From positions 23,156,632-23,220,631 of the forward strand of contig NC_041021.1 of the NCBI RefSeq assembly GCF_004193775.1: a stretch of DNA of 64,000 nt, written 5' to 3'. Position numbers and translations under genes: made by a program. The notes beneath the pieces were generated by a model. It searched no databases and had not been told where the DNA came from. It saw only the letters and a program-made list of their open reading frames with translations. Shown here in pieces: positions 53,425-64,000 of this stretch; position 1 is the first letter of the stretch; the number at the start of each line of letters is the position of its first letter. The stretch comes from Glycine soja. Taxonomy: Eukaryota; Streptophyta; Magnoliopsida; Fabales; Fabaceae.

Positions 53425-54829
53425 ACATGCTTTAGCAAAGGGACAAATATTCCAACTGATTTAGAGCAGCATATGCTTTTTTGAGTGAAAAACAATGCGT
53501 CTACCGGGGAAGGAGAGTCTGCTGATGAAATCTCCCATAACCATAAATGAGATTTTGGATGTTAGCATTTCGTTTCTAAATGACCATTTAGAGGAAACAC
53601 TGGGTTCGACAAAAATAGAAGAAATCCACTCAAAGTGTATCAATCTCGCACAGGTAAGTGTTTCATCCTAATTCCGAACCATAGATATGTCATGACTTGA
53701 CTTTGCAAATTATTTCCTATCAAATCAAAAATTACATGCGTGATCATGGATCAAATAGGACTTCCCTTGGGAATGGGTTCTTTTGGGGAGTTTTTCGGCT
53801 TTTGATTATTTTTTTGCCTTTTCCTTTTCTGTTTTGGTTTTGCGCGAGGCGAACAAGTCACCGACGCACAGGATTTTGGTTGGTAATCAAAGGGAGAAGA
53901 CCACTTTAGGTCATGGTTTCCTTTTCTTTCTTTTGTTCATTTGATGACAATTCTGTACTGTTCAGATATTGTCTGGTCGAAAGACCTCTCTGCACATTTC
54001 TTCTGGTTTCTTTGACCAGGAGCTTCCTTCTTTTTTACTTTCTCCCATTCTTTGGTTGGGAATTTTCTTTCTTTCTCCCACTCTTTGATTGGGAATTTCC
54101 TTTCTTTTCTTTTTTTCTTTCTCCCAATCTTTGATTGGGAATTTCCTTTCTTTTCTTTTTTCTCTTTCTCCCACTCTTTGATTGGGAATTTCCTTTCCTT
54201 CCTTTTTTGCTTTCTCTTTGATTGGAAATTTCCTTTCCTTCTTTTTTTTTTTTTTTTGCTTCCGAGGGTAAGGTTTATGGTGAGTCAGGATTTTGGCTCA
54301 AGGCTTGTAGAATGGCTAGACATGATACATGTCAGGGTTTGGTTTGGTTCAAGGATAAAAAGGGATGCCCCACATTATTTCCATGACACAAATGCAAAAA
54401 TGACGATTTGGAAATTTTATGCAAAACTGGTTATGCATGCACCTATGCGGACACTCAAGTGTCAAATTTTTATGGTCATGTGATGCTAGGGCTCAGGATT
54501 CATTTCCTCTATTTTAGTCAACCCAACGTTTCCAAAATATGTTCTTTTATCAATTTGTGCATTCATCCGAGTCCATTTTGGGCGTCTGGGAAAATTTTCA
54601 CAGCATTCACCCTTCAGGTGTATACACATTTTTTCAAAAACTAGTTATGATCAGTGAATTTTTCCAAAGAAAAGTTGGAAGTCATCTCTTTTCAAAAGCA
54701 TGTTGGTTTTTCAGCTTGACAACTTATTTTTCTTTTTTCTCCTTCTTTTTTTTTTATCATTATCATTTGTTTATTTCTTTTTCTTGTTTTTTTTTTTCTT
54801 TTTTTTCATGAGGTATTTTGCTATCTAAA
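53425..54829 (-). other. O2 non-coding part with pyrimidine-rich plus strand
   Basis: It is the counterpart of O1 28691-30170. Four to five copies of the CCCAATCAAAGAG-type repeat (minus strand) occupy 54050-54240. No gene seen. Confidence 0.65.
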
Positions 54830-55140
54830 CATGTGCATATTTTTGTGAGGTATTTTTGCTATATACATGCATATCCAAGGTATCTTGCCACCTAAACATA
54901 CATATATATGTTTTGTGAGGTATTTTTTTTGTTTACATACACGCACATCTAAGGTATCTCTCTACCTAAACATACATATATATATTTTGTGAAGTATTTT
55001 TTTGTTTACATACATGCATATCTAAGGTATCTTTCTACCTAAACATACATATATATTTTTGTGAAGTGTTTTTTTTGTTTACATACATGCATATCTAAGG
55101 TATTTTCACTACCTAAACATACATATATATATTTTGTGAG
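54830..55140 (-). repeat. AT-rich tandem repeat of O2
   Basis: Four to five copies of a 60-73-bp unit with AAGGTATCTTGCCACCTAAA-like sequence and ATACATGCATAT palindromes. Confidence 0.8.
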
Positions 55141-55484
55141 GTATGACTACCTTCCGAGCTTGCGCTTGTTTTATTTAAATCCCCAAGATCATGAGCAACT
55201 AGGTGCATCCTACTATAAAAAGTGATCAAATAACAAACATAGATTCAAAAGGTACTAGGTTGCCTCCTAGTAGCGCTTCTTTAACGTCTTTAGCTGGACG
55301 CCTTATGACTTGTCGGTCACTGACCTAGTACTTTTCTTACATTTGGCTTTGGACTTGGTCGCCTATTGGTCGGCCATGTTGTGTAGGCAATACTCAAACC
55401 TTTTTGTGGATGAGCAGAGGTGAACTCTAGAGGTGATGGCGGTGCGTCTGTTTCCCGCTGCCGACCATCCCAATGCTGCTGTGG
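55141..55484 (-). other. O2 segment with hexaloop hairpin
   Basis: It matches O1 27972-28309. The hairpin TACTAGG-AGGCAA-CCTAGTA (minus strand) is at 55253-55272. Confidence 0.6.
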
Positions 55485-56172
55485 TGTTTCGCCCTGCGCC
55501 TGTCTGGGGCGCAGTACTTCTTGATGAAAGCTCGATTAGTAGGGGGCCTGATGCCCTTGCTGGAGGTGACAGGTACTCCGTAGAACTGACAGAGACCCGT
55601 AATTAGAGCTTGACAATTCCAAGACCCTGTTGGACTTCTTCGGGTCCACTAGGTGTCTTGCAATCGCGATCCCTGCAAACAATAGATGAAATCAGAAATC
55701 AGTTGAGCGATGTGCATACTTACCTATGATGACGTGACCTTGCCGGGGGGGGTACAGGCACCCTGTAGGACTGATAGAGGCCCGTAACCAGAGCTGGAAA
55801 CCCCAGGGCCCTGTTGGACTTCTTCAGGTTCACTGGGTGTCTTTGTGGGTGCGATCCCTGCAAACAAATAAATGGTATCAGAAATCAGTTGAACCATATG
55901 CATACTTACCCATGTCGGGACGGCACAGACCAACTGATACTTCCGCAGGGGGAGATTGGCATTGCGGTCGCTGGGCAGAATGTTGCTAAGTAGCAATGTC
56001 ATCTATATCTGTGTAAGAGTGGTCATGTTGGTGCGCATGGTCCGCACTCTTCTCTTTGCAGCGGCACGGGTGAAATCTTGCCCTAGTATGCATAGTAGCT
56101 GTGTGATTGCCTCCCTCTCTGGTTGTGCTCGCACAGTTGGCCCTCCTCCAATATCAGGGGGTGGCCCAGGAA
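55485..56172 (-). pseudogene. PF20167-like ORF fragment of O2
   Basis: It mirrors O1 27278-27971, with the same in-frame TAG after TTLTQI, the same 184-bp tandem duplication and the same missing N-terminal half. In the first copy the O2 frame reads QLISDTIYLFAGIAPTK, closer to what the family shows than the O1 version. It ends near 55485 after the FIKKYC-like segment. No translatable full-length product. Confidence 0.62.
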
Positions 56173-56269
56173 CCGTTAAAAGGAAACTACTGGTCCCTTA
56201 ACCGGGAGTGCAAGTCTCGGTTAAGCATTTAAGGACAGAGGACCTTAAATTATCTTAAGGTGTGGATAT

Positions 56270-57765
56270 GGAGCCCACTGAAAGTGAGGACGCGTAGTCC
56301 TCTAAAGGCGAGAGCGTGTAGCCCTCTGAAGTTCAGGACGTGTCGCCTTTCAAAGGCGAGGGAGTGTAGTCCTATGATGGCAAGGACGTGCAATCCTCTA
56401 AAGGTGAGGGCATGCCCCCCTTTGAAAATGGGGAACATGTAGTCCTCTGATGGCGAGGACGTGTAGTCCTCTAAAGGTGAGGACGTGTAGTCCTCTGAAG
56501 GTGAGGGCGTGTAGCCCTACAAAGGTGAAGGCACATGACCCTTTGACGGCGAGGACGTGTAGTCCTCTGAAGTTGAAGGTACATGACCCTTTGAAGGCGA
56601 GGACGTGTAGTCCTCTGAAGGTGAAGGTAACTAGTACCCAAGGTGAGGGCGTGTAGCCCAATCAAGGCGAGGACTTATAGTCCTCTGGAGGTGAGGGCGT
56701 GCAGCCCTCTGGTGGTGAGGACGTGTAGTCCTCTCAAGGCGAGGACGTGTAGTCCTCTGACGGTGAGGGTAACTAGTACCCAAGGTGAGGGCGTGTAGCC
56801 CTCTCAAGGCGAGGACATGTAGTCCTCTGGAGGTAAGGGCGTGCAGCCCTCTGATGGTGAGGACGTGTAGTCCTCTCAAGGCGAGGACGTGTAGTCCTCT
56901 GACGGTGAGGGTAACTAGTACCCAAGGTGAGGGCGTGTAGCCCTCTCAAGGCGAGGACATGTAGTCCTCTGGAGGTGAGGGCATGCAGCCCTCTGATGGT
57001 GAGGACGTGTAGTCCTCTCAAGGCGAGGACGTGTAGTCCTCTCAACGGTGAGGGTAACTAGTACCCAAGGTGAGGGCGTGTAGCCCTCTCAAGGCGAGGA
57101 CATGTAGTCATCTAGAGGTGACGGCGTGCAGCCCTCTGATGGTGAGGACGTGTAGTCCTCTCAAGGCGAGGACGTGTAGTCCTCTCAACGGTGAGGGTAA
57201 CTAGTACCCAAGGTGAGGGCGTGTAGCCCTCTCAAGGCGAGGACATGTAGTCCTCTGGAGGTAAGGGCGTGCAGCCCTCTGATGGTGAGGACGTGTAGTC
57301 CTCTCAAGGCGAGGACGTGTAGTCCTCTGACGGTGAGGGTAACTAGTACCCAAGGTGAGGGCGTGTAGCCCTCTCAAGGCGAGGACATGTAGTCCTCTGG
57401 AGGTGAGGGCATGCAGCCCTCTGATGGTGAGGACGTGTAGTCCTCTCAAGGCGAGGACGTGTAGTCCTCTCAACGGTGAGGGTAACTAGTACCCAAGGTG
57501 AGGGCGTGTAGCCCTCTCAAGGCGAGGACATGTAGTCCTTTGGAGGTGAGGGCGTGCAGCCCTCTTATGGTGAGGACGTGTAGTCCTCTCAAGGCGAGGA
57601 CGTGTAGTCCTCTCAACGGTGAGGGTAACTAGTACCCAAGGTGAGGGCGTGTAGCCCTCTCAAGGCAAGGACATGTAGTCCTCTGAAGGTGAGGGCGTGC
57701 AGCCCTCTGTTGGCGAGGACGTGTAGTCCTCTAAAAGTGATAGGTACAAGTACCCAAGGGTCCAC
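56270..57765 (-). repeat. 24-bp hairpin array of O2, eight higher-order repeats
   Basis: It has the same two compensated stem types as O1. The GGGTA/TACCC hairpin recurs near 56627, 56768, 56908, 57048, 57189, 57338, 57482 and 57625. Two aberrant units with GGGTCATGTGCC-type sequence lie near 56530 and 56590. Long frames on both strands follow from the 24-bp period. Confidence 0.9.
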
Positions 57766-58569
57766 CCTTATGAGAAAGCAAGAGATCGACTCATCGAGAG
57801 GGCCGGTCATCCCAAATCCACAAGATTTGGACATTAGATGTAGGAAATTTATGCAGTTAACATGATTTTTAGGGATGCAGATGCATGCAACCTTTGTCGT
57901 GAAATTTGGTAATTGCGGACTTCATATGAAACAATGCAATATAATGGAAAGTTGTACAATGTTCATGACATTCTTTCCCTATTTTGTGATTTTGATTTGA
58001 TTTTTTTGGAAAACATAGATTGACTGTCCTTTTGAAAGAGGTGATAATTCATGCGACCGTATCCTATCTTTTGCAAATCTCTCCGGGAACTCCCTCAAAG
58101 TGTATGTTCTTTTTGATTTAGTCACTTGACCATTTTGGAGTGACGGCAATGGAGCCATTTGATGTTTAATCAATCCATCGAAATCCTAGGGTTTGTCCCC
58201 CCTTTTTTGTTGAAAACATCGATGGGTGAGAACTTTTGATCGGCCCCTATGTTAACTTGAGGCTCATGCACGGTGCCCCTCATTGCCCCAGTGTAAGGCT
58301 TTGAGGTACCAATCGTTGCCTTTCGTCATGACCTTGTAGGAGGGAACCTATTGGGTGAGAACTTCTAATCTGCCCCTAGGTTCGCTTGAGGTTTTTGCAT
58401 GGTGCCTTTCGTTGCCCCAGTGTAGGGCTTAGAGGTACCAAGTGTTGTCTTGTTTTCACGACCTCGTAGTGAGGAAGAATGAAAGAAGCAGTTGATTCTT
58501 GCAAAAAGAATTTTCCAAGGACGAGAAATAGTTGAAGGATCTTTCAGTTGATGGATTAAGTCAAATGAC
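57766..58569 (-). other. O2 non-coding part
   Basis: It is the counterpart of O1 25435-26263, including the ACACTGGGGCAA duplication (about 58260-58440). No gene seen. Confidence 0.55.
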
Positions 58570-58574
58570 TCCTA

Positions 58575-59304
58575 TGTAGAAGCAAGATGTTTTGATGTCT
58601 TGATGATGCTAAAGGATCAAATGCTTCTAAGTTTTATTCAAGACAAGAATCCAAGAAAGTCAAGATATATTATCAAGTTTGATCTCTTAGAATCTTTAGG
58701 AAGAAGTTTCCAAATTGAAACAAACAAAAGGTTTGACCAAAGAATTCTATCATTTCAAATTGAGATTTGCTCTCTGGTAATCGATTACCATTAGTTGAAA
58801 ATGTTTTAATTCAAATTTTTAAAACCTGTAATCGATTACATAAGTCTTGTAATTGATTACCAGAGGGGATTTTCAGAAAATAATTTCCAAGAGACATATC
58901 TATTCAAATGTTTTATGAACGGCCATTCAAATGTTTTAAAGAGAGTTTTTATAGCCCAAACAGTTTTATCCTCTCGAAAGATCAAGAGTATTTCTGAACT
59001 GAAATGTCTTATCCTCTCAAAAAGATTCCTTGGTCAACCACTTGCTTATTCAATAAGGAATTTTGATTGGTCTTCATTGTACAATCTATCCCTTTTAAGA
59101 GAGATTTCTTCTTCTTATTTCTGAAAAGGGATTAAGAGACCGTGGGTCTCTTGTAGTAGAGGATTCTTGAACACAAGGGAAGGGTTGTCCCTATGTGCAT
59201 TGTTAATCCGAAAAGAGAGAGTGAAAGTTTAATTGGGGAATAATATTCATATCTTAATTCAATCCCCTCTTCTTCTCAAGATAACTGAGGCCATTTGTCC
59301 AACA
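58575..59304 (+). mobile_element. Captured copia-type solo LTR in O2, TSD TAGGA
   Basis: It is the same LTR at the same site as in O1, flanked by TCCTA (58570-58574 and 59305-59309), the reverse complement of TAGGA. Its presence at the identical site means the insertion predates the split of the two copies. Confidence 0.85.
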
Positions 59305-59309
59305 TCCTA

Positions 59310-59719
59310 TTCTTGATTACTCACTTCTCTCTAAAAAGACAAAATGAGGTCACATGAACGTCTATATTTTTACTTGAAAACACAGTCAATCAAATGCCTT
59401 TTTATTTTTTATTTTGAAACTTATTTGTTTTGAACTTTGCTCGTTGTTTTACGGCACCCCAACCAACGTGCAAGATGAGTAATCTCTGATTGAACGGTCT
59501 TGGAAGTCAACACTCAGGAGCGCAGGTTGCTTGAGCAAACAGACCAATGGCTTACACTCACATCCCGGTGGAAGTTGAATAAGCAAAGATGTGTTCGTGA
59601 GAGGATGTCCATTTTATCTATATCATTTAACATTGTAACTGTGGTTTATGGCATAAACTTGAAAATCCTGATGAGTCATAACAACAGCTTCCAGAATTGC
59701 CCCATGTATGGTGTTGCTT
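59310..59719 (-). other. O2 degenerate post-gag segment
   Basis: Counterpart of O1 24216-24688; no gene seen. Confidence 0.5.
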
Positions 59720-61463
59720 GTTAATGTTAGGATTCAACAAGCGATTCTCCTCAAATTTCAGCCAGCCCGTATCAGAGCCCTATAATGCTCAATGGAACGC
59801 CCCGGGGCTTCTCCGTGACAAGCACACATTGCGTTCGAGTCGTATTCTCGGAGAAATGGAGGTTGATGAACCTTGGCTAGGGTTATGGCTACCATTGAAT
59901 TATCAAGTAGATATGGGATCAAGTTTAGCATATGACAACGGAATTTGGGGTGAACCCTACAGGCTTTTTGCTGCAAAATTCCTTTTTGTTGGTGTTTTTT
60001 TTTTTTTCGTTTGTGCTAAAGGTGGTCTTCGTCATTGGAAGTGCGGTAGACAGACTTTGTGGTTGATTTAGGGATGGCCTTTGTGGATAACTGGGTGGTG
60101 GGGTAAGGAGGAGGTTTGTTATTGGCTGAGTAATGACATTGTTGGGTTGGTGGGAAACTTGGCCGTATAGGAATGGCAGTCACAGCATGGGTTTCTCCCT
60201 CTTTCTCACCCTCTTCATTTGCCCCAGTTTTCTCAGTCGTCCTAGTAGGATGATCAAATTTGCCTCTTTTTGGATCCACTTCGATCTTTTTGCTGGCGAA
60301 GACCAAATCTGTAAAACTTGAAGGTGTGTAACCCACCATTTTTTTCATAGTAGAACACCGGTCACGTGTCTACTATCATTGTGATAATCTCTTTCTCTGT
60401 TTTTGGGGGTGCTACTTGAGTTGCCAAGTCTCTCCATCTTTGGGCGTATTCTTTGAAAGATTCGTGCCCCTTTTTTGCACACTTTTTGTAGTTGCATCCT
60501 ATCCGGAGCCATATCAGAATTGTACTGACACTGCTTAATGAAGGCAACCATTAGGTCCTTCCAAGAATGGACTCAAGAAGGTTCCTAAGTTAGTATACCA
60601 GGCGACAGTTGTCCTAGTAAGACTTTCTCAGGAAAAATGTATCAGCAGTTTCTCATCTTTTGCGTATGCCCCCATCTTCCGACAGTACATCTTTAGATGG
60701 TTCTTGGAGCGAGTAGTCCCCTTGTACTTGCCAAAGTCCGGCACCTTGAACTTGGGAATGACCATGTTTGGGTATTAGGAACAACTCTTCTAGGTTAGCA
60801 AAGGCATAATCTTCACCTCCTTCAATGGCCCTGAGCCTTTCCTCTAGATGATCCAACTTTCCCATTCCTGCCATAGTCATGAGGGTTTTTAATCGCTGTG
60901 GAATGCAAGAGGTGCAGTTGTGGGTGATACTGAGGGCCCTCCAAAGGGTTTTGTAGGGGTATACCACCAACTGCTTGCCCTTCAGTGGTATATCCGAGCC
61001 AAGGCTCGAAGTCGGCTAGATTGTGGTGGGGAATTTCATGGGTCTCTTCCACGGTTTAAGAGACATGTGCATGATCAGTTTGGGGTTGCTGGCTTTCAAT
61101 AGGTATAGGAGTGGAGTTATTGACATTCTTATTGGGAGTGTACGCCACATTGGGTGGCGTATAGTTGAGAGGCAAGCCATATGACGGGAAGGCGTGCTCG
61201 TTTTGAATTTGCACATCATGGGGGCCGCCCGTACTTCCTAAATCTTTGCCTACCATATTTGAGGTTGGATGATTCATTTGCTTGAGGCCGGATGGGGACG
61301 TCGGGTTCACCTTAGCAACAACGCTGGTAGCGGCAATTGCAACCGCATTGGCTTCCATTATCTTCTTCACGCTCATCATGGCCTCCATCATTGTGGCCAT
61401 TTTCTCTTTAATGGCCTCCATGTCGGCCTTCGTCTTCTCTTGTATCTCCTCTACTTCACCCAT
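59720..61463 (-). pseudogene. gag: Ogre-like gag of O2, same breaks as O1
   Basis: The ATG at 61463 opens the coiled-coil N-terminus, which is interrupted by the same TAA after HVS (61056-61058). The out-of-frame segments 60970-60653 and 60551-60345 translate exactly or almost exactly like O1 22954-23271 and 23373-23579, so the frameshifts are shared. Specific to O2 are a Cys-to-Tyr change in the zinc-knuckle-like motif (IEHY) and a short deletion just after it. Not functional. Confidence 0.83.
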
Positions 61464-62624
61464 TATTCTAGCTCTAGCACGAGTTCGGTAAGGGCGTCGT
61501 AAAGCATGTCCCTTTCTTTTTTATAACAATGATTAAGTTCATTTTATTTTATTTTTCAAGGAAAGAATGCAACGAGCAATGCAACCAATGAAAAGCATGG
61601 ATGCATGCGAATGATGTACAGTTGAAGTATTGCGAATTTTTACGCAAGATATGGGGTTGAATCAATTTAGATTTTCAACATGGTCCATGACATCTTTGTC
61701 AAGGTGAAACTGGAAGTAACAAGGACATCAATAATCCTAAATATGTTTGGCAGTAGACGAAGCAGTGATGTGACTCGATTCATCTTTTGCCCCAATTTTG
61801 CAAGACGGTTACTTCCATATTTCAACTTGACTTGATGAACCTTTTTGTAAAAGCATGAGCTTGGTTCAACCCTATAATCCAAGGAATGGCAATTCTGATC
61901 GCCAATACTTCAACAACATCTCATAGGGATGAATGACTCGGGCATACTTTAAGCTTATGCACGGAAAATGTAATTATGAAATTGAGATGCCCGAAGAAAC
62001 ACCATTTCCTAGTTAACCATGCATTAGGTACCATGTTCAATTATTTTGCTTTTAAGTGAAACGGGTTTATGATCCCAACATGGTTGGCTCATGGTGCCTA
62101 ACACATGAAACTAAGAATGTAGTGTGAAGTTTCACGCTTCCCCCTTTTTTTGTTTTTGTTTTGTAGAGGAAAACGCAAGGATGAGCAAACATGAAAACAA
62201 ATGGTATGCAATTTTGAAGATCAAAAAGTTTGTTGAACGCATATGCATGCTGATGCCATGACTCATGCAAAATGTGAGGCTGGAATATGATAACGGACAA
62301 ATGCAGGATATGTCCATTATGATGTTATGAAGAGATGCTTATGTGGTGCATGATATGAATGCATTTTATGGACACGAGAGCCCGGAAAATTATCTCTTCT
62401 TACTTGCGCATTTGGGGGCGCAGTGCCCCATGTGTACAATTAAGAAGGTGATATGGACCTTCCGGCTTCCCGTGACAAAGGACGAGACCAACATACAATG
62501 CATGCTAGAGATAAAATGCGGGAGTGACTTGATTCGCACTGATTTTTGGAGTAAAAACGTGGGATAAACTCATTTTATTCAAAAAGTTATAACTAGTCAA
62601 GATCTGAGCGACAATACAAACTTC
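61464..62624 (-). other. O2 spacer between ORF1 and gag
   Basis: Counterpart of O1 21275-22460, including the leader unit at about 62340-62520. The AAAAT run is shorter than in O1. No gene seen. Confidence 0.55.
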
Positions 62625-63990
62625 CTAGCGGTTTCTAATCATATGGTCCATTAAGTCTATCATATGTTGACAATAGCTGAGAAGTCCGTGGATCTTCTTG
62701 GGGGCGGAGTAGGTGTCCGCCATTGCTTTGGCCTTGGCTAGCAATCGGGGAAGTTCTTGACTCCTGTTCAAAGTAAGAGCAAATCGGTCCGTCCACATTG
62801 TTGCCTCTTGGTGCCATGAATCAATTACCCTCTCCCTTGCTTCGCTTTCTGCTGATATCTTGGCGTACTCATCCTCTAGCCTTTGCTCATGAGTCGCCGC
62901 TAGATTTAGCTTCTCTTTGCACTCATCGATGATGGCCCACATATTCCCTTCAGTCTCGCTTAACTGTTGGGACAAATTTCTTTTCGACCTAAGGTAAGCC
63001 TTTAGCTCGTCCTTCAAGATCATGCCTTTGACCCGTGATGATTCCTTTCACCTCTTCGGAGCTTGAGCTTACTATTGCTGCCCTATAAAGCCCCTCAAAA
63101 CTTTGCTGGCACGTGTTCTTCCTTTCGGGCCTTCTTGGTTTCTCGTTCCAAGGCTTCAGCGGTGGCCATATTGACGTCCCTTAGTTCATCATACTCTTTT
63201 CAGACTTTGATGGCTATGGACTTTAACTTCTCTTCGACTACTCGGGCTCTTTCAAGCTCTGCCTTTAGGGCTTGTACCTCATCACTTTCTTCCGAAGCTT
63301 TAACCTCATCGTCCCTCACAGTCTTTAGATTTGGGAGCCAATCCAATCCTTGTGTTCGGACTCTCAGCCACTTATGATAGCCGCCGATGATCCCATTACT
63401 GCTTCCCCTAAGCTCTCTATCCTTTCTTCACACCGCATCCCATGCCTTGCGAACTCCTTGGAGTACCTTTGCATTGGGGTCACTGAAACCCCGTGTAATG
63501 AAAGGCGTGATGCTTTCGTCTAATGGCGCTCCTCTCATGGGGTAGCCAAGCTGTCTTATGGCGAGGACGGGATTATAATTAATACAACCCCATGTTCTCA
63601 TCCAGGGAACATTTGGACATCCTTCGCATGAAGATACAATCCTGATTCTTCCTTCCTTCTAGCGAGGGAACCAATTAACAGACGCCCCTCCATGCTAGCC
63701 AAGAGTTGGTCCCAATTCGCCTTTCCTTTTTCGACGCACGAGCGGTGACCTTGTAGCGGATAGACGGGCCTACCTTCTTGGAGAAAAAGGTGTGAAACTA
63801 ACCACACATAGAGAGCCAGTGCACAACAAACAATTCTTGCGCTGCTCTTTTCACATCCCCGGTCGAACGTGTCATATAGGTCGGCTAGCATAGCGACAAC
63901 CGGGCTTTCCTTGTGGTTATGATAGGCGAGAAAAGCGTCGATCGCTGCCGGGCCGGATGTCCTGGACATCGTATCCGACATCGTGGATCC
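62625..63990 (-). pseudogene. Ogre ORF1-like gene of O2, partial at window end
   Basis: The C-terminal 132 codons (63023-62625) are nearly identical to O1. Upstream it shares the O1 stops after AWDA and after KSIAIKV, but keeps an Arg codon where O1 has a third stop. Near 63700-63830 it retains the YVWLVSHLFLQEG...WDQ segment deleted from O1. From about 63945 to the window end the sequence no longer matches O1 ORF1 and includes a GATGTCC-A-GGACATC palindrome, so another junction may lie here. Confidence 0.72.
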
Positions 63991-64000
63991 TGCAGCTTCA

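Larger units (their letters stand above)
48536..64000 (-). mobile_element. O2: Ogre-like element, inverted twin of O1, runs off the window
   Basis: The 3' LTR is at 48536-50534, with the purine tract on its right, so the body extends to the right on the minus strand. All O1 modules reappear in reverse order: 164-bp array, 127-bp array, TACGTAGG cassettes, purine-rich repeats, AT-rich tandem repeat, PF20167-like fragment, 24-bp array, solo LTR, gag, leader copy and ORF1. The array copy numbers differ from O1. The 5' LTR lies beyond 64000. Confidence 0.88.

Overview
The window looks like repeat-dense nuclear heterochromatin of a legume, most likely soybean (Glycine). The evidence is the nested Ty3/gypsy and Ty1/copia LTR retrotransposons, LTRs rich in GCTTAGCGC-type and TAATCGATTACC-type motifs known from soybean elements, and AT-rich, gene-free spacers. 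I see no intact host gene, tRNA or rRNA. Nearly all long open frames are repeat-borne or shadows of dead retrotransposon genes. Family names rest on motif recognition without a database search.

Layout. 1-349 is the edge of an Ogre-type LTR (copy O5). 350-5750 is AT-rich with one repetitive ORF (2996-3571, minus) and a complete 321-bp CACTA-type fold-back MITE (4908-5228, TSD TTG). 5753-7181 is an Athila/Calypso-like LTR (A1). 7182-9960 is the LTR end, primer site and dead gag of a SIRE-like copia element. 9961-11758 is another copia-type LTR. 11993-12747 is a dead Ty3/gypsy gag. A2, a minus-strand Athila-like element, runs from its 3' LTR (14591-15971) to an integrase end (38946-39030), with a PF20167-like ORF in the env position (34689-36087). 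A2 was split by O1 and by solo LTR A3 (37013-38066, TSD GGTAC).

O1 (16515-33838, plus strand, TSD GGCAC) is a complete 17.3-kb Ogre-like element with 2.2-kb LTRs and a tRNA-Arg-type primer site. It carries a dead ORF1 and a dead gag but no pol. In place of pol it has a captured copia-type solo LTR (TSD TAGGA), a 24-bp hairpin-unit array, a fragment of the same PF20167-like ORF, and a 3-kb tail of tandem repeats. From 39031 the order is A4 LTR, O4 LTR fragment (minus), O3 (plus, 40289-48535, itself broken by a TGTGACATCC-type LTR) and O2 (minus, 48536 to beyond the window). O2 is a near twin of O1 in opposite orientation, so O1 and O2 form a very large inverted pair.

How it fits together. O1 and O2 share the same stop codons and frameshifts in ORF1 and gag, the same captured solo LTR and the same lack of pol. 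Their lineage therefore appears to have kept moving with proteins supplied in trans. The most unusual signal is pervasive: the O elements are built from short hairpins whose stems differ between copies or units by paired, compensating changes (A-U, G-U and G-C states at the same pair). This is seen in the 24-bp array, the 127-bp array, the LTR cassettes and a conserved hexaloop motif. Either the structures are selected (RNA packaging, priming or export) or stem arms are repeatedly copied from each other during reverse transcription.
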